NCBI GenBank assembly: GCA_020621965.1
Contig: JAHRYV010000004.1
Coordinates: forward strand, 58,788-122,787
DNA: 64,000 nt
Direction: 5' to 3'
Source of the DNA: Curvibacter sp.
GTDB lineage: Bacteria; Pseudomonadota; Gammaproteobacteria; Burkholderiales; Burkholderiaceae_C
Position numbers and translations under genes: made by a program. The notes under the pieces are model-generated. The model was not told where the DNA came from and did no database searches. It was given only the letters and a program-made list of their open reading frames with translations. Positions 43,425 to 52,483 of the stretch are shown piece by piece (within the stretch, counting starts at the first letter, position 1; each line of letters starts with the position of its first letter).

Positions 43425-43774
43425 GGCGTGCTCTTAGGGTTGGCGGCGTCGCCGCCCGTGGCCGCGCGCTTGCGCTCGGCGTGATAGACCGACAGCACCT
43501 GGCTGGCCACCATGTCCAGCGCGGGCCGGGTGTTGCCCTGCTTGTCGGTCCAGACCTTCGGCGTCAGCGCGCCGGAGGCTGCCAGCGTATCGCCCTCGTC
43601 CAGCGCCAACAGGGCCGCGCAGGCCTCAGCCGCAAAGGCAATCACATTGACGATCAGGCTCTCGCCTTCGCCCGGCATGGCCTTCACTTTGGCGAGCACG
43701 AACGAAGTGTCGTTCTTGCCCTGGCGCTGTTCCGCCAGACCCACCAGTGTGCCGGTTATCAGGCCTTCGATCAT
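43421..43774 (-). CDS. Single-stranded DNA-binding (SSB-like) OB-fold protein
   Basis: 117 residues from ATG 43774. The OB fold is visible: MIEGLITGTLVGLAEQRQGKN, in residues 1-20 or so, then FVLAKVKAM, LIVNVIAFA and the LALDEGDTLAASGALTPKVW strand. It is shorter than housekeeping SSB and lacks the acidic C-terminal tip (DDDIPF), so it is an accessory SSB-like protein. It overlaps a small downstream gene by 4 bp. Confidence 0.8.
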   Translation of the reverse strand: MIEGLITGTLVGLAEQRQGKNDTSFVLAKVKAMPGEGESLIVNVIAFAAEACAALLALDEGDTLAASGALTPKVWTDKQGNTRPALDMVASQVLSVYHAERKRAATGGDAANPKSTP

Positions 43775-44224
43775 TAGGGTTCCAGGAGTTGTGGGGGGAT
43801 TGTCACTGAATGATAGGTTGTAGGGGGCGTCGTTGTCAGCTAGGCGCAGTCTCATGCACTGCCGGCTTGAAAGTTCATTGGAGAAGGTGCTTGCTGTAAC
43901 ACCAAATTTGCTGCCGTTTGATGGTGATTGACCGGCGCCCCTTGAACTAGAAGCTAACCGGTTAGACCAAGCTACATACCCCCGCGACCGGCGCGTTTCT
44001 TACCCCCGGATGATCCTGTGCCTCCTCATGCAAACCACCTTCTAACTATCTGTTTCGGATGGTATCCTCACGACAATTGACCCTGGGCGCCCAGAAAGCA
44101 AGGACGACGACGCCAGGGCGTATTACGAGCTCGTAGCGGTTTTGGTCAGGCATCGCGCTCTGATGCAGCAGGCAAACTCAACCGGGACACAAAATTCTCT
44201 GGATATCTGGGTGGAGGAACATTC
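43775..44224 (+). other. AT-richer intergenic region before the AAA-nuclease pair
   Basis: No gene is supported here. It contains a 12-bp palindrome CTAACCGGTTAG near 43955-43966 and a GGTGGAGGAA ribosome site at its end for the ATPase gene. The drop in GC content starts here and continues to about 45.9 kb, marking the left side of a probable insertion. No tRNA or attachment repeat was found. Confidence 0.5.
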
Positions 44225-45262
44225 ATGCTCAAGACGGCCTCATTTCACAGCTTGACTACCGTACCAAACGGCACGTGGCAGTTTGCTGATGGGCTGAATG
44301 TCATAGTTGGCGAGAATGGACTGGGTAAGTCGCATGTGCTCAAAGCCCTGTACTCCATGCTCAAGGTGCAGTCTGGTAAATCGGTAGAGTTGACCAAGAC
44401 CAACCTAGAAAAGGCCTATGCTGAAAAGCTTACAGGGGTCATGCGGCCTGAGTCCTTAGGGCGATTAGTTAAGCGGAAGCAGGGTCGTGACCGATGTGAG
44501 ATTCGGCTCAGCATGAAGCAAAGCAAGCAAAGTAGCGCGATTGGCTTTGCGACAAATGCCAAATCTCAGGTCGATGTTTTGCAGGTACCAGAAATTGAGC
44601 TGACGCAGTCACCAGTTTATTTTCCAACCCGAGAGTTGGTGACCTTGTGCCCATGGTTCCTCAATTTTTACGATAACTATCACCTCGAATTTGAGGAGAC
44701 TTGGCGTGACACAGTGTCGTTGCTGGGTGCACCTTCAGTGAAGGGCCCCAGAGAAACACGTGCGGGTCAACTCCTTAAGCCATTGGAAGAGGCGCTGGGT
44801 GGCAAGGTGGAAATGGACGCATCCAGTGGCCGCTTCTACTTGCGGGTGACCGGGGAAGGGCGTATGGAGATGCCGCTGGTCGCGGAAGGGCTTCGCAAGT
44901 TCGCCATGCTGGCTCGACTCATCAACACGGGGGTGTTATTGGACAAGGGATACTTGTTTTGGGACGAGCCCGAGACGAACCTAAACCCCAAGTTGATCAA
45001 GACGCTGGCGCAAAGCATCATCCATTTGGCAGCACAAGGAATTCAAGTTTTCATTGCGACGCATAGCATTTTTTTGTTGCGCGAGTTTGAGATTCTGCTA
45101 AGCCGACGAACTGGTGAGGAGTCCGTTCCAGCTCGTTACTTTGGGTTAAGTTTTGAGGGTGAATCGGTCACCCTGCACCAATCTGACGATGTAAACAGCA
45201 TTGGCCCGATCACGTCGTTAGAAGAGGGCCTAGCGCAGTCTGATCGATACATGGATCTGTGA
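44225..45262 (+). CDS. AAA-family (ABC/OLD-like) ATPase
   Basis: 345 residues. The Walker A is GENGLGKS (29-36). A long middle with charged helices follows, then Walker B YLFWDEPETNLNP (Asp247, Glu248) and a QGIQVFIATHSIFLL sensor/H-loop strand, the layout of AAA_15/AAA_21 OLD-like ATPases. There is no TOPRIM or HNH domain in the same protein. The next gene (165 residues) starts 8 bp after its stop and has a PD-(D/E)XK pattern. ATPase plus nuclease pairs of this sort are often phage-defence systems; I do not recognise this one as a named system. The DNA is clearly more AT-rich than the core. Confidence 0.85.
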   Translation: MLKTASFHSLTTVPNGTWQFADGLNVIVGENGLGKSHVLKALYSMLKVQSGKSVELTKTNLEKAYAEKLTGVMRPESLGRLVKRKQGRDRCEIRLSMKQSKQSSAIGFATNAKSQVDVLQVPEIELTQSPVYFPTRELVTLCPWFLNFYDNYHLEFEETWRDTVSLLGAPSVKGPRETRAGQLLKPLEEALGGKVEMDASSGRFYLRVTGEGRMEMPLVAEGLRKFAMLARLINTGVLLDKGYLFWDEPETNLNPKLIKTLAQSIIHLAAQGIQVFIATHSIFLLREFEILLSRRTGEESVPARYFGLSFEGESVTLHQSDDVNSIGPITSLEEGLAQSDRYMDL

Positions 45263-45270
45263 GGGTGAAC

Positions 45271-45768
45271 ATGCCTGTGGTGAGACAAGTTGAGAATCTG
45301 ACCTTCACGTTTCCTGATGGCTGGGAGGCCGAAAAATTTGATGATGGAAACTTCTATCGGAAGCATTTTTCCAGGCAGATGAATGGCATAAAGGCAGTCG
45401 ACTTGCTAGCCAAGGGGCCTGACGGAGTCGCCTACTTCATCGAGGTGAAGGACTATCGCCACCCAGATACCACAAGACCCACAGCTTTGGCTGATGTGAT
45501 TGCACAAAAGGTGTTGATGAGTTTGGCTGCGCTCCTCCCATCCAAGCATCGTGCGAGCGACCCGGCTGAGCAGGGGTTGGCTGCAAGGATTCTCGAATGC
45601 GATGACTTTAGGGTGATCGCTCACCTAGAACTTCCACAAGCACACAAGCCAGTGATCGATCCGGCGGACATCAAGCAAAAGCTCAAACAACGACTTGCTG
45701 CAGTGGACAGCCATGTCAAAGTTGTATCCATGACCAAAATGCATGGTCTGGCGTGGGCCGTTCAATAA
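45271..45768 (+). CDS. PD-(D/E)XK-like nuclease, partner of the AAA ATPase
   Basis: 165 residues from ATG 45271, preceded by a GAGGG ribosome site (the frame can be extended to a GTG overlapping the ATPase stop). The core motif is Asp44 (KAVDLLAKG) followed by Glu58-Val-Lys60 in AYFIEVKDYR, the D-x13-E-x-K pattern of restriction-endonuclease-like folds. The rest is alpha/beta. It is AT-rich like the ATPase gene. The pair is likely to act as an ATP-dependent nuclease complex; target and trigger are unknown. Confidence 0.7.
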   Translation: MPVVRQVENLTFTFPDGWEAEKFDDGNFYRKHFSRQMNGIKAVDLLAKGPDGVAYFIEVKDYRHPDTTRPTALADVIAQKVLMSLAALLPSKHRASDPAEQGLAARILECDDFRVIAHLELPQAHKPVIDPADIKQKLKQRLAAVDSHVKVVSMTKMHGLAWAVQ

Positions 45769-45943
45769 AGTCGAATCTTCTACAACCTTGGCTTGTACTT
45801 AGCCGGGGCCGTGAATTCATTGACCAGTCTTGATCAGTGCTCCTACGTAAAGCAGTTATCTTGTTTGCGGCGCGGTGTGCTTTGGGGCGCAAAGAGTCAT
45901 TCACCGGCTGCTGACAGGTCCACATAGCCGGTCTGCCAGCCCC

Positions 45944-45961
45944 ATACGCCGTCCGGCGTAT
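45944..45961 (+). other. Short hairpin upstream of urtA
   Basis: A perfect 7-bp stem, ATACGCC-gtcc-GGCGTAT, lies 110 bp before the urtA ATG and follows the AT-rich insert by about 180 bp. There is no U-run, so it is not a typical terminator. The surrounding 45769-46070 region holds no gene. A weak sigma-54-like match (TTGGCTTGTACTTAGC) was seen near 45790 but is too poor to call. Confidence 0.3.
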
Positions 45962-46070
45962 TCCCGCTTCCCCCTCTCATCCCTAGAGTGACTCCATCGT
46001 CGCACCAGGCCGTGTTTCCATGGCCGGGGGCGGCGAGAGGGATCTTGTTCAACCTTCTGGAGTCACCCAC

Positions 46071-47339
46071 ATGCAACGTCGATTTACCCTCAAGGCGCTG
46101 GCTGCCGCCACCGCCGTTTCCACCCTGGGCCTGGCCGCGCTGCCGGCCCATGCTGCCGACACCATCAAGGTGGGCGTGCTGCACAGCCTGTCGGGCACCA
46201 TGGCCATTTCCGAGACGGTGCTCAAAGACACCGTGCTCATGGCCATCGAAGAGATCAACGCCAAGGGCGGCGTGCTGGGCAAGAAGCTCGAACCCGTGGT
46301 GGTGGACCCGGCCTCCAACTGGCCGCTGTTCGCCGAAAAGACCAAGCAGCTGCTGGGCCAGGACAAGGTCTCGGTGATCTTCGGCTGCTGGACGTCCGTC
46401 TCGCGCAAGTCGGTGCTGCCGGTGGTGGAAGAGATGAACGGCCTGCTGTTCTACCCTGTGCAGTACGAGGGCGAAGAGCTGTCCAAGAACGTGTTCTACA
46501 CCGGCGCCGCGCCCAACCAGCAGGCCATCCCCGCGGTGGACTACCTGATGAGCAAGGACGGCGGCGGCGCCAAGCGTTGGGTGCTGCTGGGCACCGACTA
46601 CGTGTACCCCCGCACCACCAACAAGATCCTGCGCGCCTACCTCAAGAGCAAGGGCGTGAAGGACAGCGACATCGACGAGAAGTACACCCCCTTCGGCCAC
46701 TCCGACTACCAGACCATCGTGGCCGACATCAAGAAGTTCTCGGCTGGTGGGAAGACGGCGGTGGTCTCCACCATCAACGGCGACTCCAACGTGCCCTTTT
46801 ACAAGGAACTGGGCAACGCCGGCCTGAAGGCCAAGGACGTGCCGGTCGTCGCCTTCTCGGTGGGTGAGGAAGAGCTGCGCGGTGTGGACACCAAGCCGCT
46901 GGTGGGCCACCTGGCCGCCTGGAACTACTTCATGTCCATCAAGAACAAGGACAACGACGCCTTCACCAAGAAGTGGGCCGCGTACGCCAAGGCCAAGAAC
47001 ATCCCCGGCCACAAGGACAAGCCGCTGACCAACGACCCGATGGAAGCCACCTACATCGGCATCTATATGTGGAAGCAGGCCGTCGAGAAGGCCAAGACCA
47101 CCGATGTGGACGCCGTGATCAAGGCCATGGCCGGTCAGACCTTCAAGGCACCCTCGGGCATCGTGAGCAAGATGGACGAGAAGAACCACCACCTGCACAA
47201 GAGCGTGTTCATCGGCGAGATCAAGGCCGACGGCCAGTTCAACGTGGTGTGGAAGACCCCGGGCCCGGTCAAGGCCAAGCCCTGGAGCCCCTACATCGAG
47301 GGTAATGACAAGAAGCCCGACGAGCCCGTGAAGAAGTAA
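46071..47339 (+). CDS. urtA: Urea ABC transporter substrate-binding protein UrtA
   Basis: 422 residues. A signal peptide (MQRRFTLKALAAATAVSTLG, cleaved near HAADT) directs it to the periplasm. DTIKVGVLHSLSGTMAISE starts the type I binding fold, and LFYPVQYEGEE and SDYQTIVADIKKF are UrtA-like. It captures urea for UrtBCDE. The ATG at 46071 has a TGGAG ribosome site. A long structured intergenic element follows, then urtB. Confidence 0.95.
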   Translation: MQRRFTLKALAAATAVSTLGLAALPAHAADTIKVGVLHSLSGTMAISETVLKDTVLMAIEEINAKGGVLGKKLEPVVVDPASNWPLFAEKTKQLLGQDKVSVIFGCWTSVSRKSVLPVVEEMNGLLFYPVQYEGEELSKNVFYTGAAPNQQAIPAVDYLMSKDGGGAKRWVLLGTDYVYPRTTNKILRAYLKSKGVKDSDIDEKYTPFGHSDYQTIVADIKKFSAGGKTAVVSTINGDSNVPFYKELGNAGLKAKDVPVVAFSVGEEELRGVDTKPLVGHLAAWNYFMSIKNKDNDAFTKKWAAYAKAKNIPGHKDKPLTNDPMEATYIGIYMWKQAVEKAKTTDVDAVIKAMAGQTFKAPSGIVSKMDEKNHHLHKSVFIGEIKADGQFNVVWKTPGPVKAKPWSPYIEGNDKKPDEPVKK

Positions 47340-47439
47340 GAAGCTACTGCGCAGCCCGATCTGGGGCTCGCAGTGCTCACCGTACGTCAGTACGGTTGCG
47401 CGCCGCGAACCCCACCTCGGGCCGCTCGCTACGCTTCTT
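47338..47439 (+). other. Long imperfect hairpin between urtA and urtB
   Basis: The outer arms are AAGAAGC (47338-47344) and GCTTCTT (47433-47439), the first overlapping the urtA stop codon. Middle arms CCCGA/TCGGG and GGGGCTCGC/GCGAACCCC pair next. The tip is a perfect 7-bp stem ACCGTAC-gtca-GTACGGT (47379-47396). There is no poly-T, so it is unlikely to be a classic terminator. It could stabilise the urtA end of the mRNA or reduce read-through into urtB. Confidence 0.6.
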
Positions 47440-47493
47440 AAAGGTCTTGCAGCGTGGGCGCGGCCCCCCGTGCCCACCCTACAGGTTCTTTCC

Positions 47494-49068
47494 ATGCTCA
47501 GATATTTCTTGCTGTCACTCGCCGCGCTGCTGTGTGCGGCCCAGGCCCAGGCCCTCACGCCTGCCGAGGCGCAGGCCATCGTCATCGGCGAGACCGATGG
47601 TCGTATCACGGCCCTGCAGCAGGCCGTGCTTCACCCCGACGAGCGCAAGGCCGCGCTGTTGCAGGCCCTGGCCGATGACGCGGTCAAGGTGGCCGGCGGC
47701 AAGGTCTACATCGTGAGCGACGGCCAGGCCACGGACCCGGCTACCGGCGAGGCGCTGGCCCTGCCCGAGGATGCCGAAGACGTGATCAACAACAACCGCA
47801 TGCGCGGTGAGATCGACACCGCGCTGGCGGTGCTCAAGCTCTTCAGCCCGGACGCCAGGCTGCGCCTGGACGCCGCCCGCGCCATGCTCAAGGAACCCGA
47901 TGCCGGGCGCCTGCCCCTGCTGGACCAGGCCCTGGCCGGCGAGCAGGACGAACGCGTGCGCGGCGTGCTGGGCCTGGCCCGCGCGGCCGTGTTGCTGGCC
48001 AGCGAAGACACGCCGCAACGGCTGACGGCCGCCGGCGCGCTGGCGCAAAGTCGCACACCCGACACCAAGCTGCTGCTCAACCAGCGCCTTTTGGTGGAGG
48101 CCGATGCCGACGTGAAGGCGCAGATCGCCGCCGCCATCCGCCAGATCGACGACAGCCTGCGCTGGGGCGAGCGGGCGGGCGCCGCCTTCACGGGCGTGAG
48201 CCTGGGCAGCATCCTGCTGCTGGCCGCGCTGGGCCTGGCCATCACCTACGGGCTGATGGGTGTGATCAACATGGCGCACGGCGAGCTCATGATGATCGGC
48301 GCCTACGCCACCTACGTGGTGCAGGGCCTGTTCCAGAAATGCCTGCCCGGCGCCTTCGACTGGTACCTGGTGGCGGCGGTGCCGGTGGCCTTCCTGGCCT
48401 CGGCACTGGTCGGTGCGGCGCTGGAGCGCAGCGTGATCCGTTTCCTCTATGGCCGCCCGCTGGAGACGCTGCTGGCCACCTGGGGCATCAGCCTGGTGCT
48501 GATGCAGGGCGTGCGTTCGATCTTCGGCGCGCAGAACGTGGCCGTGGAGAACCCGGCCTGGATGAGCGGCGGCTGGCAACTCTTGTCCAACCTCACGCTG
48601 CCCTACAACCGCCTGGTCATCATCGCCTTCGCGCTGGCGGTGCTGGTCGGCATGGCGCTGCTGATCGGCCGCACCCGGCTGGGCCTGTTCGTGCGCGGTG
48701 TCACGCAGAACCGGCCCATTGCGTCGTGCATGGGCGTGAACACCGCGCGCATCGACACCTATGCCTTCTCCCTGGGCTCGGGCATTGCCGGCCTGGCCGG
48801 TTGCGCGCTGAGCCAGGTCGGCAACGTAGGGCCGGACCTGGGCCAGAGCTACATCGTCGACTCCTTCATGGTGGTGGTGCTGGGCGGCGTGGGCCAGCTG
48901 GCCGGCACGGTATACGCCGCGCTGGGCCTGGGTGTACTCAACAAATTTCTCGAAGGCTGGACGGGCGCCGTGCTGGCCAAGATCATGGTGCTGGTCTTCA
49001 TCATCATCTTCATCCAGAAGCGGCCGCAGGGCATCTTCGCCGTCAAGGGTAGGAGTGCGGAGGCATGA
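47494..49068 (+). CDS. urtB: Urea ABC transporter permease UrtB
   Basis: 524 residues from ATG 47494. A signal-like N-terminus is followed by a ~220-residue extracytoplasmic helical domain (repeated Leu/Ala-rich helices), a hallmark of UrtB. Then comes the LivH-like membrane domain (GLAITYGLMGVINMAHGELMMIGAYATYV, near residues 245-275) with several helices. It forms the inner-membrane channel with UrtC. Its stop overlaps the urtC start (ATGA). Confidence 0.94.
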   Translation: MLRYFLLSLAALLCAAQAQALTPAEAQAIVIGETDGRITALQQAVLHPDERKAALLQALADDAVKVAGGKVYIVSDGQATDPATGEALALPEDAEDVINNNRMRGEIDTALAVLKLFSPDARLRLDAARAMLKEPDAGRLPLLDQALAGEQDERVRGVLGLARAAVLLASEDTPQRLTAAGALAQSRTPDTKLLLNQRLLVEADADVKAQIAAAIRQIDDSLRWGERAGAAFTGVSLGSILLLAALGLAITYGLMGVINMAHGELMMIGAYATYVVQGLFQKCLPGAFDWYLVAAVPVAFLASALVGAALERSVIRFLYGRPLETLLATWGISLVLMQGVRSIFGAQNVAVENPAWMSGGWQLLSNLTLPYNRLVIIAFALAVLVGMALLIGRTRLGLFVRGVTQNRPIASCMGVNTARIDTYAFSLGSGIAGLAGCALSQVGNVGPDLGQSYIVDSFMVVVLGGVGQLAGTVYAALGLGVLNKFLEGWTGAVLAKIMVLVFIIIFIQKRPQGIFAVKGRSAEA

Positions 49069-50177
49069 GCACGGTTCAACTTCCCGCCACCGCGCCGCTG
49101 CTGACCCGCAGGGGCTGGAACGCGTTTCTCGTGGCCCTGCTGGCGGTCTGCGCGCTGGCGCCCCTGCTCAACCTGGTCGTGCCCGCGGGCAGCGTTTTCC
49201 ACCTGAGCGACTACGCCGTGGCCCTGCTGGGCCGCATCATGTGTTACGCCATCTGCGCGCTGGCCATGGACCTGATCTGGGGTTACACGGGCATCCTCTC
49301 GCTGGGCCACGGCCTGTTCTTTGCGCTCGGTGGTTACGCCATGGGCATGTACCTGATGCGCCAGATCGGCACCGACGGCAACTACAAGAGCGACCTGCCG
49401 GACTTCATGGTCTTCCTGGACTGGAAGGCGCTGCCCTGGCACTGGGCTTTCAGCGACAGCTTCCTCGCCACGCTCGTCCTCATCGTGCTGGTGCCGGGCC
49501 TGGTGGCCTTGGTCTTCGGTTACTTCGCCTTCCGCTCGCGCATCAAGGGTGTGTACTTCTCCATCATCACGCAGGCCATGACCTTCGCGGCCATGCTGCT
49601 CTTCTTCCGCAACGAGACGGGTTTCGGCGGCAACAACGGCTTCACCGACTTCAAGCGCATCCTGGGCCTGCCGATTGCCACCCAGCAGATGCGCATGGCC
49701 CTGTTCGTGCTGACGGGCCTCACGCTGCTGGCCTTCTTCCTGCTGGCACGCTGGCTGGTGCGCGCCAAGTTCGGCCGCGTGCTGCAGGCCATCCGCGACG
49801 CCGAGAGCCGCGTGATGTTCTCGGGTTACAACCCGCTGGGCTACAAGCTGGCGATCTGGACCCTCTCGGCCGTGATGTGCGGCATTGCCGGCGCGCTGTA
49901 CGTGCCGCAGGTGGGCATCATCAACCCGGGCGAGATGAGCCCGGCCAACTCGATCGAGATCGCCATCTGGGCGGCGGTGGGTGGGCGCGGCACCTTGGTG
50001 GGCCCCATCGTCGGCGCCTTTGTGGTCAGCGGCGCCAAGAGCTGGCTCACCGTGGCCTACCCGGAGTTCTGGCTGTATTTCCTGGGCGGGCTGTTCATCG
50101 TGGTGACGCTTTTTCTGCCGGAGGGAGTGGTGGGGCTGGTGAGAAAACTCAAAGGCATGCGGGAGAAGAAGTCATGA
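49065..50177 (+). CDS. urtC: Urea ABC transporter permease UrtC
   Basis: 370 residues, LivM-like, with about 9-10 membrane helices. The GYTGILSLGHGLFFALGGYAMGMYL region (around residues 74-98) is a LivM signature. It starts in an ATGA overlap with urtB and its stop overlaps the urtD start (ATGA), so the three genes are translationally coupled. Confidence 0.95.
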   Translation: MSTVQLPATAPLLTRRGWNAFLVALLAVCALAPLLNLVVPAGSVFHLSDYAVALLGRIMCYAICALAMDLIWGYTGILSLGHGLFFALGGYAMGMYLMRQIGTDGNYKSDLPDFMVFLDWKALPWHWAFSDSFLATLVLIVLVPGLVALVFGYFAFRSRIKGVYFSIITQAMTFAAMLLFFRNETGFGGNNGFTDFKRILGLPIATQQMRMALFVLTGLTLLAFFLLARWLVRAKFGRVLQAIRDAESRVMFSGYNPLGYKLAIWTLSAVMCGIAGALYVPQVGIINPGEMSPANSIEIAIWAAVGGRGTLVGPIVGAFVVSGAKSWLTVAYPEFWLYFLGGLFIVVTLFLPEGVVGLVRKLKGMREKKS

Positions 50178-51055
50178 CACCCGACCTGCTCGAACAGGGC
50201 GCGTTGCGTTATCAGCAGCGCCTGGCCGCACTCGACGCCGCCCGCCTGAACACCGAGGCCGGCGGCCAGACCGCGAGCTACGGCCGTGTGAAGACGGCGG
50301 GCGAGGTGGACGTGACGCACGGCCGCATCCTCTACCTGGAAGACGTGAGCGTGAGCTTCGACGGCTTCAAGGCCATCAACAAACTCAGCCTGGACATCGC
50401 CCCGGGTGAGCTGCGCTGCATCATCGGCCCCAATGGCGCGGGCAAGACCACGATGATGGACATCATCACCGGCAAGACCCGGCCCGACGAAGGTACGGTC
50501 TTCTTCGGCTCCACCATCGACCTGCTGCGCCACAGCGAGGCCGAGATCGCCCAGCTGGGCATCGGCCGCAAGTTCCAGAAGCCCACGGTGTTCGAGCACT
50601 TGAGCGTGTTCGAAAACCTGGAGCTCGCACTCAAGACGAACAAGGGCGTGCCGTCCTCCCTGTTCTTCCGCCTGGACTCGGCCCAGTCCGACCGCCTGGC
50701 CGAGGTGCTGCACACGATTCATCTCGCCGACAGCGTGCGCGCCCAGGCCGGCACGCTGAGCCACGGCCAGAAGCAGTGGCTGGAGATCGGCATGTTGCTG
50801 ATGCAGGACCCGAAGTTGTTGTTGCTGGACGAACCTGTGGCTGGTATGACGGACGAGGAGACGGCGCGTACTGCGGAACTGTTTTTGTCGCTCAAGGGCA
50901 AGCACTCGCTGATGGTGGTGGAGCACGACATGAGTTTCATCAAGGCGATTTCGGAGGTCGTGACTGTTTTGTGTGATGGGGCGGTGTTGGCGCAGGGGAC
51001 GCTTGAGGAAGTTCAGGCGGATGAGCGGGTGATTGAGGTTTATCTCGGGAGATGA
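50174..51055 (+). CDS. urtD: Urea ABC transporter ATP-binding protein UrtD
   Basis: 293 residues with an N-terminal extension of ~60 residues typical of UrtD. The Walker A is GPNGAGKTT, the signature LSHGQKQWLEIG, Walker B LLLLDEPVAGM, and the H-loop VVEHDMSF. LivG-like. The last codons lack the GC-rich third-position bias of the rest. It is followed by a 592-bp gene-free gap containing a palindromic repeat element before urtE. Confidence 0.95.
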   Translation: MTPDLLEQGALRYQQRLAALDAARLNTEAGGQTASYGRVKTAGEVDVTHGRILYLEDVSVSFDGFKAINKLSLDIAPGELRCIIGPNGAGKTTMMDIITGKTRPDEGTVFFGSTIDLLRHSEAEIAQLGIGRKFQKPTVFEHLSVFENLELALKTNKGVPSSLFFRLDSAQSDRLAEVLHTIHLADSVRAQAGTLSHGQKQWLEIGMLLMQDPKLLLLDEPVAGMTDEETARTAELFLSLKGKHSLMVVEHDMSFIKAISEVVTVLCDGAVLAQGTLEEVQADERVIEVYLGR

Positions 51056-51107
51056 TCTTGTTCACTTCTCTTCGCTTGTTTGATGTGGTTGGCTTGGTTG
51101 CTTTGTC

Positions 51108-51600
51108 GGGATGTGCCCCCGACAGGGCAGTAACTTTCTTTTGCTTCGCCAAAAGAAAGTCACCAAAGAAAAGGCGAGCCGGATTCGTCGGCCCTGCGCT
51201 GCGCTACGGGCACGCTGCGTTGCTCGGGATCGGCGGGAAGCGCAGAAACTCGCTGCGCTCAAACATCTGCGCTTCTTTCTCCGCCGCTCCCTGCGCTACT
51301 CGCCTCCTCATGACGGCGGTGGGGACCGAATACCAGATACCAAGACAACAAGGACGCGCCATGGCGCGTCCTTGTGGGGTTCGGCTGTTTGGTTCCCTAT
51401 GCCGTGTGGCAGGGCTGAGCAGCGCAGCAGCGGGCGGATCAGGGCGGGCGTTGTTTGAGCGCAGCGAGTTTAGCCCGACCCCGCCCGATGCGAGCAGCGC
51501 AAGGTACCCCGCAGGGGCCCTGACTTCGGCTCGCCTTCTCTTTGCTTACTTTCTCTTGGCGAAGCAAGAGAAAGTGAGTGCGCCGCCGGGCGCACATCCC
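51108..51600 (+). mobile_element. 493-bp palindromic repeat element between urtD and urtE
   Basis: Terminal inverted repeats of 73 bp (51108-51180 and 51528-51600) differ at roughly ten positions. Inside them lie a second exact inverted pair of 20 bp (51246-51265 and 51452-51471) and a perfect 28-bp palindrome at 51348-51375, close to the middle of the element. Within the outer repeats ACTTTCTTTTG-cttcgc-CAAAAGAAAGT is itself an 11-bp stem hairpin. No coding sequence is supported. I remember such ACTTTCTTTTGCTTCGCC sequences as common in Burkholderiales; this was not checked. MITE-like or REP-like origin is inferred. Confidence 0.7.
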
Positions 51601-51647
51601 GGCAATGCATCCAAGCCCTGGTGCAGCCAGAAAGAAGTGAGCCCGAC

Positions 51648-52340
51648 ATGCTGAATGTCAAAACCATCAACCAGTATTACGCCGGCTCCCACATCCTCCG
51701 CGACGTCACCCTCACCGCCGAAAAAGGCAAGGTGACGGTGGTCCTCGGCCGCAACGGCGTAGGCAAGACCACGCTGCTCAAATCCCTCATGGGCCTGGTG
51801 CCCATCAAGAGCGGCGCCATCGAGTTTGAAGGCCAGGCCATCCACAAGGACACGCCTTACCAGAGAGCGAGAGCCGGCATCGGCTTCGTGCCCCAGGGTC
51901 GCGAGATCTTTGCGCGCCTGACGGTGGAAGAGAACCTGCGCATGGGCCTGGCGAGCAAGCCTGGCGGTACACCCATCCCGGCCGAGCTCTACGAACTGTT
52001 CCCGGTGCTCAAGCAGATGCTGAACCGCCGCGGGGGCGACCTGTCGGGTGGGCAACAGCAGCAATTGGCGATTGCGCGTGCGCTGGCGGCGGGGCCGAAG
52101 CTGCTGGTGCTGGACGAACCGACCGAAGGCATTCAGCCCAGCATCATCAAGGACATCGGCCGCGTGATCCGTATGCTCGCCGACCGCGGGGACATGGCCA
52201 TCCTGCTGGTGGAACAGTATTACGACTTCGCGCAGGAGCTGGCCGACGAGTACGTGGTGATGGAGCGCGGCGCGGTGATCGCCTCGGGGCAAGGAAAGAA
52301 CATGGAGGCCGATGGCGTGCGCCGGCTGGTGGCGATCTAA
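51648..52340 (+). CDS. urtE: Urea ABC transporter ATP-binding protein UrtE
   Basis: 230 residues from ATG 51648. Walker A is GRNGVGKTT, signature LSGGQQQQLAIARALA, Walker B LLVLDEPTEGIQPS, H-loop LLVEQYYDF. LivF-like. It is the last urt gene and is separated from urtD by 592 bp holding the palindromic element, so it may depend on read-through or on its own promoter. A GTG start 27 bases upstream is possible but lies in non-homologous sequence. Confidence 0.95.
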   Translation: MLNVKTINQYYAGSHILRDVTLTAEKGKVTVVLGRNGVGKTTLLKSLMGLVPIKSGAIEFEGQAIHKDTPYQRARAGIGFVPQGREIFARLTVEENLRMGLASKPGGTPIPAELYELFPVLKQMLNRRGGDLSGGQQQQLAIARALAAGPKLLVLDEPTEGIQPSIIKDIGRVIRMLADRGDMAILLVEQYYDFAQELADEYVVMERGAVIASGQGKNMEADGVRRLVAI

Positions 52341-52483
52341 GGCAACACTGCCGCAAGACCGACCAAAGCGCGGGGTTGTCACGATCCGGCCGCCGCGACA
52401 GGAGTACCCTGTGGCTCAGGCGCGGTTTCCGTCGGCAGGGCCGGCCAGCGGCGCCACCAACCTTACCTTACGGGGGAGGGCAC

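Noticed and set aside
45785..45805. Sigma-54 promoter for urtA
   Set aside because: TTGGCTTGTACTTAGC deviates at several consensus positions and lies about 280 bp from the ATG.
51111..51654. Protein-coding gene between urtD and urtE
   Set aside because: The frames simply run through the palindromic element; their residues mirror the repeats and match no family.
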